Assembly (NCBI GenBank): GCA_025738555.1
Contig: JAOVFP010000021.1
Location: 1,922,001 to 1,986,000, forward strand
DNA from: Cyathus striatus
Lineage: Eukaryota > Basidiomycota > Agaricomycetes > Agaricales > Nidulariaceae
Length of the DNA stretch: 64,000 nucleotides
Direction of reading: 5' to 3'
Shown here: positions 60,401 through 64,000 of the stretch, one piece after another
How positions within the stretch are numbered: the stretch's first letter is position 1
Layout of the letters: each line of letters begins with the position of its first letter
Position numbers and translations under genes: made by a program
Notes under the pieces: generated by a model
Seen by the model: the letters and a program-made list of their open reading frames with translations, nothing else
Databases searched by the model: none
What the model was told of the DNA's origin: nothing

Positions 60401-61830
60401 GAATGCTATCTGCCGGAGTCCTCTCTAGCTTTCCTCTGAATTTTATTTTAGTACGGGCGTTTGAGTGTACGAAATTTGTTTTGATCTGCTGATACTATGA
60501 AAAGATATTACTGCTCGTATAACAGGCTACACTGGGGTGGCAGGTTTTGATTTGGTACTTGAAATATCTCAGTATCATGCATATCAAGTCACATTAGCGT
60601 CGAGATGAAAAGGATTACTTACAGTATGCAGAGTCGTAAAGCGAGGTAAAACGCACGTCTTTGAATAAGTGCCGATCCTGATCTTCTTCGGGCTGAGAAA
60701 TATCAGCCGACACTTCGGGAAATGTGTACAATGTATGGGAAGTTGAATGGATCCAAAATTAGTCATGGTCTTAATGCCGTTTGAACTTCTTCATGGGATA
60801 CTGCCTGGTACTGATGGAACATTGTTCCGGTGATAGACATACTATTGCGGACCCTCTTTTCAATAGATATGTACTTCTTGTGAGGAAGTCGTATGAGAAA
60901 AGTGTGGGAACACCTCGCCCTACACAGCATTATTATCGACTTAAACACGAAATTGAAATATCAGCTTATGCGCAAGCAAAGGGAACTAAAGAATTGCAGT
61001 ATAAAATCAGTTCGGGCTGCGAACAGATGGACGATATTCGGAAGAGATTTCTGGCCTCGGGGCTTGAGATCACGCTGGTACAACATGACATATCTTAAAC
61101 AAATTCAATCAGAGATGGTTCCTGGCCACATGCGGCTTCAGCTTGATCTCCGGATTTCAGGGCATCAGCCTTGTCCAGCTTTTCCGCAATAGGCAGGTTC
61201 GTTTCTACATACAGGGTAGTAGATACTGACGAGCGGTCCTAGCGGTTCCGGCACTGTGCTGATGAGAGCAATCTATTGGCCATCTATGTGAACATAATCT
61301 ACAGGCACCCGTAAATTAGCTAAGATATTGAACAAGCGTCGGGTTCCTAGATTACGGAGCTACGAAGTTATGTACTACATAGATGCTATTTGTTGAGCTT
61401 TTTTATGTTATTCAACAAAGCTCGCCAACATACATAAGACACGGGTGTATATGTAAGTTATATCAGCGGGATTGTAACGGGGTGGCGCGAATAGAACGAC
61501 AAGACTGATATATATTACAAGCCTCAGAGAATATATATATACTTCTAATAATCTGACAGGATGAATTGTGTGAGACTGAGCAAGAGACACAGAGCGTCCA
61601 TTTTAAGTTGCAGCCCGTCTGGGAACAAAGACTGCAAAGAGCTTTGTACTTGCCTAAGTAAGCTGAAGACGTTAATAACGTTAAACAACTCCATTCTCAA
61701 GGCAGGGGGAAGACCATCTGACGCGTGGAAAACGGTCGTATACTTTAACAGCAGCCTGGTGCAGACGTTGTCAAGGACAGCGAAGCGGAACATGTCATTT
61801 CAACGTTCCAGAAGTTAAACAGTTGGAGAT
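51421..61830. other. Long gene-poor stretch
   Basis: About 10 kb in which I can support no gene. The longest isolated ORFs (55498-55761, 57265-57597, 60781-61098, all plus) have no signal peptide, domain, repeat or splice logic that I recognise. The 57265-57597 ORF (KEQLKVKVTNWQIAST, LASGEVVICGLHAGVMG) is the most protein-like. Base composition shifts toward AT after about 55 kb. Confidence 0.4.
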
Positions 61831-61832
61831 TA

Positions 61833-62776
61833 CTCGTGGGTACCAAAAGTGATGGCAGTTCCCACATGACAGGAGAGCAGTTCTTCATATATTTTTCAGT
61901 ATAGCACCACACGTACAGCTTGGAATGACTTGATACTTTATTATTATGTACTATATGATGTATGAAATATATATGCAAATTTACATGTTTATAAGTCTAT
62001 TTTATACCACAATACAGGCTGTTATCTTAGAAATATCACAATCACGTTGAGGGTGGGTTAGTTGCTTTACAGAACATCTTGTGGAATTTGAAATGCTCCA
62101 ATATTTCTCTTATACATAATCATAACTACATAACATATATTATTTAAGTTATATATATTATGCGCCATATGGTGACCCACAATTAGAGTAGTAATATTCA
62201 GCAAACATCATTGATTCATGAGCTTCATCCTCCACTATTGGATATCTACCTCCAATTGAATAAGTAACAGTATAATTGCATGTTATTTGTCTACAGTGTT
62301 TATTCTATAAATATTGATGAGATATTATGTCATTCCAGCAGTATTTAGAAGATGAAAACTATGATGTTTGATTTACTAAAATCAGAGATGGAGGAAGACC
62401 CAGTTTAATTGCATCATATATCAAGACATAGACGTGCTATACATGAAAATTTTGTCTATTCCATACTTTATGTCGTAAAGTTCATACCCTCAAAATATTG
62501 AGCAGAACCACCCACTATGAAGACCCCCACATGTTAATTAGTAGGCTGTAGCTCACAAATATCATTTATTAATTGATACCAATGTATCACAGCCAATAGT
62601 AATTCAGGTAATATGTAAATTAGTAATATAGTACAAGATACCATATACTACATCTGTACTGTTGTATAGAGTATTCCAAGCAGTTTGTGATGTGCTATAC
62701 TTCTGACAATAGAATAAGCGTAAAGGAGAGAGTAACCTTGAATGTGGGAACTGCCATCACTTTTGGTACCCATGAG
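61833..62776. mobile_element. 944-bp MITE with 35-bp TIRs and TA target duplication
   Basis: TA flanks at 61831-61832 and 62777-62778. The ends start CTC(G/A)TGGGTACCAAAAG and stay complementary for about 35 bp with a single mismatch, through GTTCCCACAT. The interior is strongly AT-rich without ORFs. The near-identical TIRs suggest recent mobility. Tc1/mariner-like by its TA duplication; its TIR is unrelated to the 41485 element. Confidence 0.82.
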
Positions 62777-62778
62777 TA

Positions 62779-63623
62779 CGTCCAATCGCGGACTCTGGTA
62801 TTAGTAGTACATGCTACTGTAGTAGTTAGATGTGCTTCGTTCGGCAGAATATGAAATCTATACCTAATACATTCTTCTGATGGTGATCACCATCACTTCC
62901 TTCAAGATTACACGTAGATTATCGCCTTAGCGTTTTGTTGTCTCAGGAAACAATGTACACTCAGAATTCCGAAATGACGACAAATTATCATTTTTTCAGC
63001 ATTATTAAGAAATTATAGTGCTATTATATCGTCAATTTTAAGTGACACGTGCTAGCGGCAACATGCCTGAACTAGTTCCTTCAGTTAAACATTCAAAATT
63101 CGCCTGTAAAATATTACAGGCGAAGCATTCATGAGCCTTTAGTTTTGGTGGAAAGTAGGTTGGTAGGCGTATGAACGATAGTCAAGGTGTAGCGGTGTGG
63201 GCTAAGATAGGAATGCTACCAAAAAGTACAGCGTAAGGATTCGGCTTAATGAGAAAGTGGAATTTTAGATAAATACTCGAGAGACAATTACTCACTTACA
63301 GAACAGGTACTTTACAGACGATAGTGTGCTGGGGACGCCAAGAATGTCGTGAATGATTGATATCGTTTGTGCTCCAATTAGCCCCGATGTCAGCTAAAAC
63401 TGAAATTGGCCTACATCTCCTCATGCAGATAAAATATCCCCCCAGCCCGTCCCTGTCGTAAATCTTAACCTCATCAAGAAACGTAACCCGATAGGTAGAA
63501 GCTCACTCAGTAGAACCTCTTCAACAATCTGAAACTGCATACAGACCAGAGCTAAACTTCGTTAGAGTTCAAATGTAAAGCAATCACGAGCCTCCAGTAC
63601 AGATGAAAGTGCAGATTGGTCGT
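62779..63623. other. AT-rich stretch with a hairpin and a degraded copy of the 63.6-kb ORF region
   Basis: Minus-strand blocks at about 63300-63130 (…FLVAFLS..., YAYQPTFHQ) parallel LFGSFITLF and THYQPSSLA of the ORF at 63624-63869 but carry stops. This suggests a tandem duplication with one dead copy; similarity is weak. Confidence 0.35.
63099..63124. repeat. Perfect 11-bp hairpin
   Basis: TTCGCCTGTAA and TTACAGGCGAA flank a 4-nt loop. No T-run follows, and the organism is eukaryotic, so I do not call it a terminator. Confidence 0.8.
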
Positions 63624-63869
63624 TCATGCGAGAGAGGAAGGTTGGTAGTGTGTGATAGATAGTGTTATATGAAATAAGGTGATGAAGCTACCGAAGAGCA
63701 CATCATGGATAAAACTTTTCGATGAACCGCCATGAGCCACTCGTCCAGTTCCAAGGGAGGTACGTTTGCGGATGATAGAGACCAAAGGAGGATAATGAAC
63801 GTCGACAGTGGTTAGCGCAACTACAGCTGCAGTTTCAGCTGTAGCTCCCACTGTTTGGATATCCTCCAC
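63624..63869 (-). CDS. Small hypothetical ORF, possibly first exon of a gene
   Basis: 81 residues starting MEDIQTVGATAETAAVVALT, with SIIRKRTSLGTGRVAHGGSS and a hydrophobic end (VLFGSFITLFHITLSITHYQ). It reads like real coding sequence and has a possible degraded relative just downstream (63.1-63.3 kb), but no domain is recognised and no supporting exon was found. Confidence 0.35.
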   Translation of the reverse strand: MEDIQTVGATAETAAVVALTTVDVHYPPLVSIIRKRTSLGTGRVAHGGSSKSFIHDVLFGSFITLFHITLSITHYQPSSLA

Positions 63870-64000
63870 ATGTCTCCGCCATCCACAGGTATTGTCGCCA
63901 GCTCAGCAGCTTCAGACCGTACGTATGCCCCGAAATGAGCTCCTCTCCAACCATATTGACTACCACCAAAAAAAAGTTATCCCTGGAGTCAGTTATACAG

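Noticed and set aside
51421..61830. About a dozen ORFs of 60-110 codons
   Set aside because: Length and density fit chance in this base composition; none shows a domain, a signal peptide with supporting exons, or a paralogue in the window.

Overview
The window looks like an accessory, transposon-rich stretch of an Agaricomycete (mushroom-forming basidiomycete) genome. Genes are split by many ~50-nt GT-AG introns. Families known from that group are present: a DUF6533-type 7-TM protein, an F-box protein, and a basidiomycete-type secreted/transmembrane protein family. Many short non-autonomous DNA transposons lie between genes. I saw no rRNA, tRNA or CRISPR array. All calls come from reading the sequence by eye, without database searches.

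Left third (1-25.2 kb). Two paralogues of a large NRPS-like enzyme lie tail to tail. Copy 1 (+) enters from the left edge and ends at 2218; copy 2 (-) is complete at 25187-19449. Copy 2 rebuilds into 18 exons and 1,623 residues with every splice phase closing. Its order is adenylation domain, carrier domain, then a membrane-embedded terminal region with left-handed beta-helix segments (Pls/TIGR02353-like). Both copies then end in a complete C3HC4 RING finger, which is the most surprising thing here. Between them lie an F-box/LRR-like gene, a 1,044-residue disordered coiled-coil gene (10175-13691) with a decayed partial copy at 5340-6140, and two tandem copies (M1, M2) of a single-pass surface protein family.

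Middle (25.2-46.5 kb). This holds a decayed secreted-protein-like gene, three more relics or members of the same surface family (fragment at 29.7 kb; pseudogene M4, 30.1-32.0 kb; intact M5, 32.6-34.2 kb), an unidentified two-exon gene (36.2-37.5 kb), and a DUF6533-like gene (38.6-40.5 kb) between two direct copies of a ~0.95-kb repeat. The four surface-family members M1, M2, M4 and M5 all end in a PPxY motif; the 29.7-kb fragment is too short to include the tail.

Right third (46.5-64 kb). One clear gene, a two-finger C2H2 transcription factor (49594-47015), has polyQ tracts and a C9 run at which the apparent reading frame changes. Both frames stay open for about 1.9 kb. After 49.7 kb the sequence is gene-poor, with only short unsupported ORFs and one 944-bp TA-flanked MITE.

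Mobile DNA is unusually readable. Seven insertions with recognisable ends and target duplications can be drawn. Four of them sit in duplicated or homologous sequence, so the window itself supplies the empty site.
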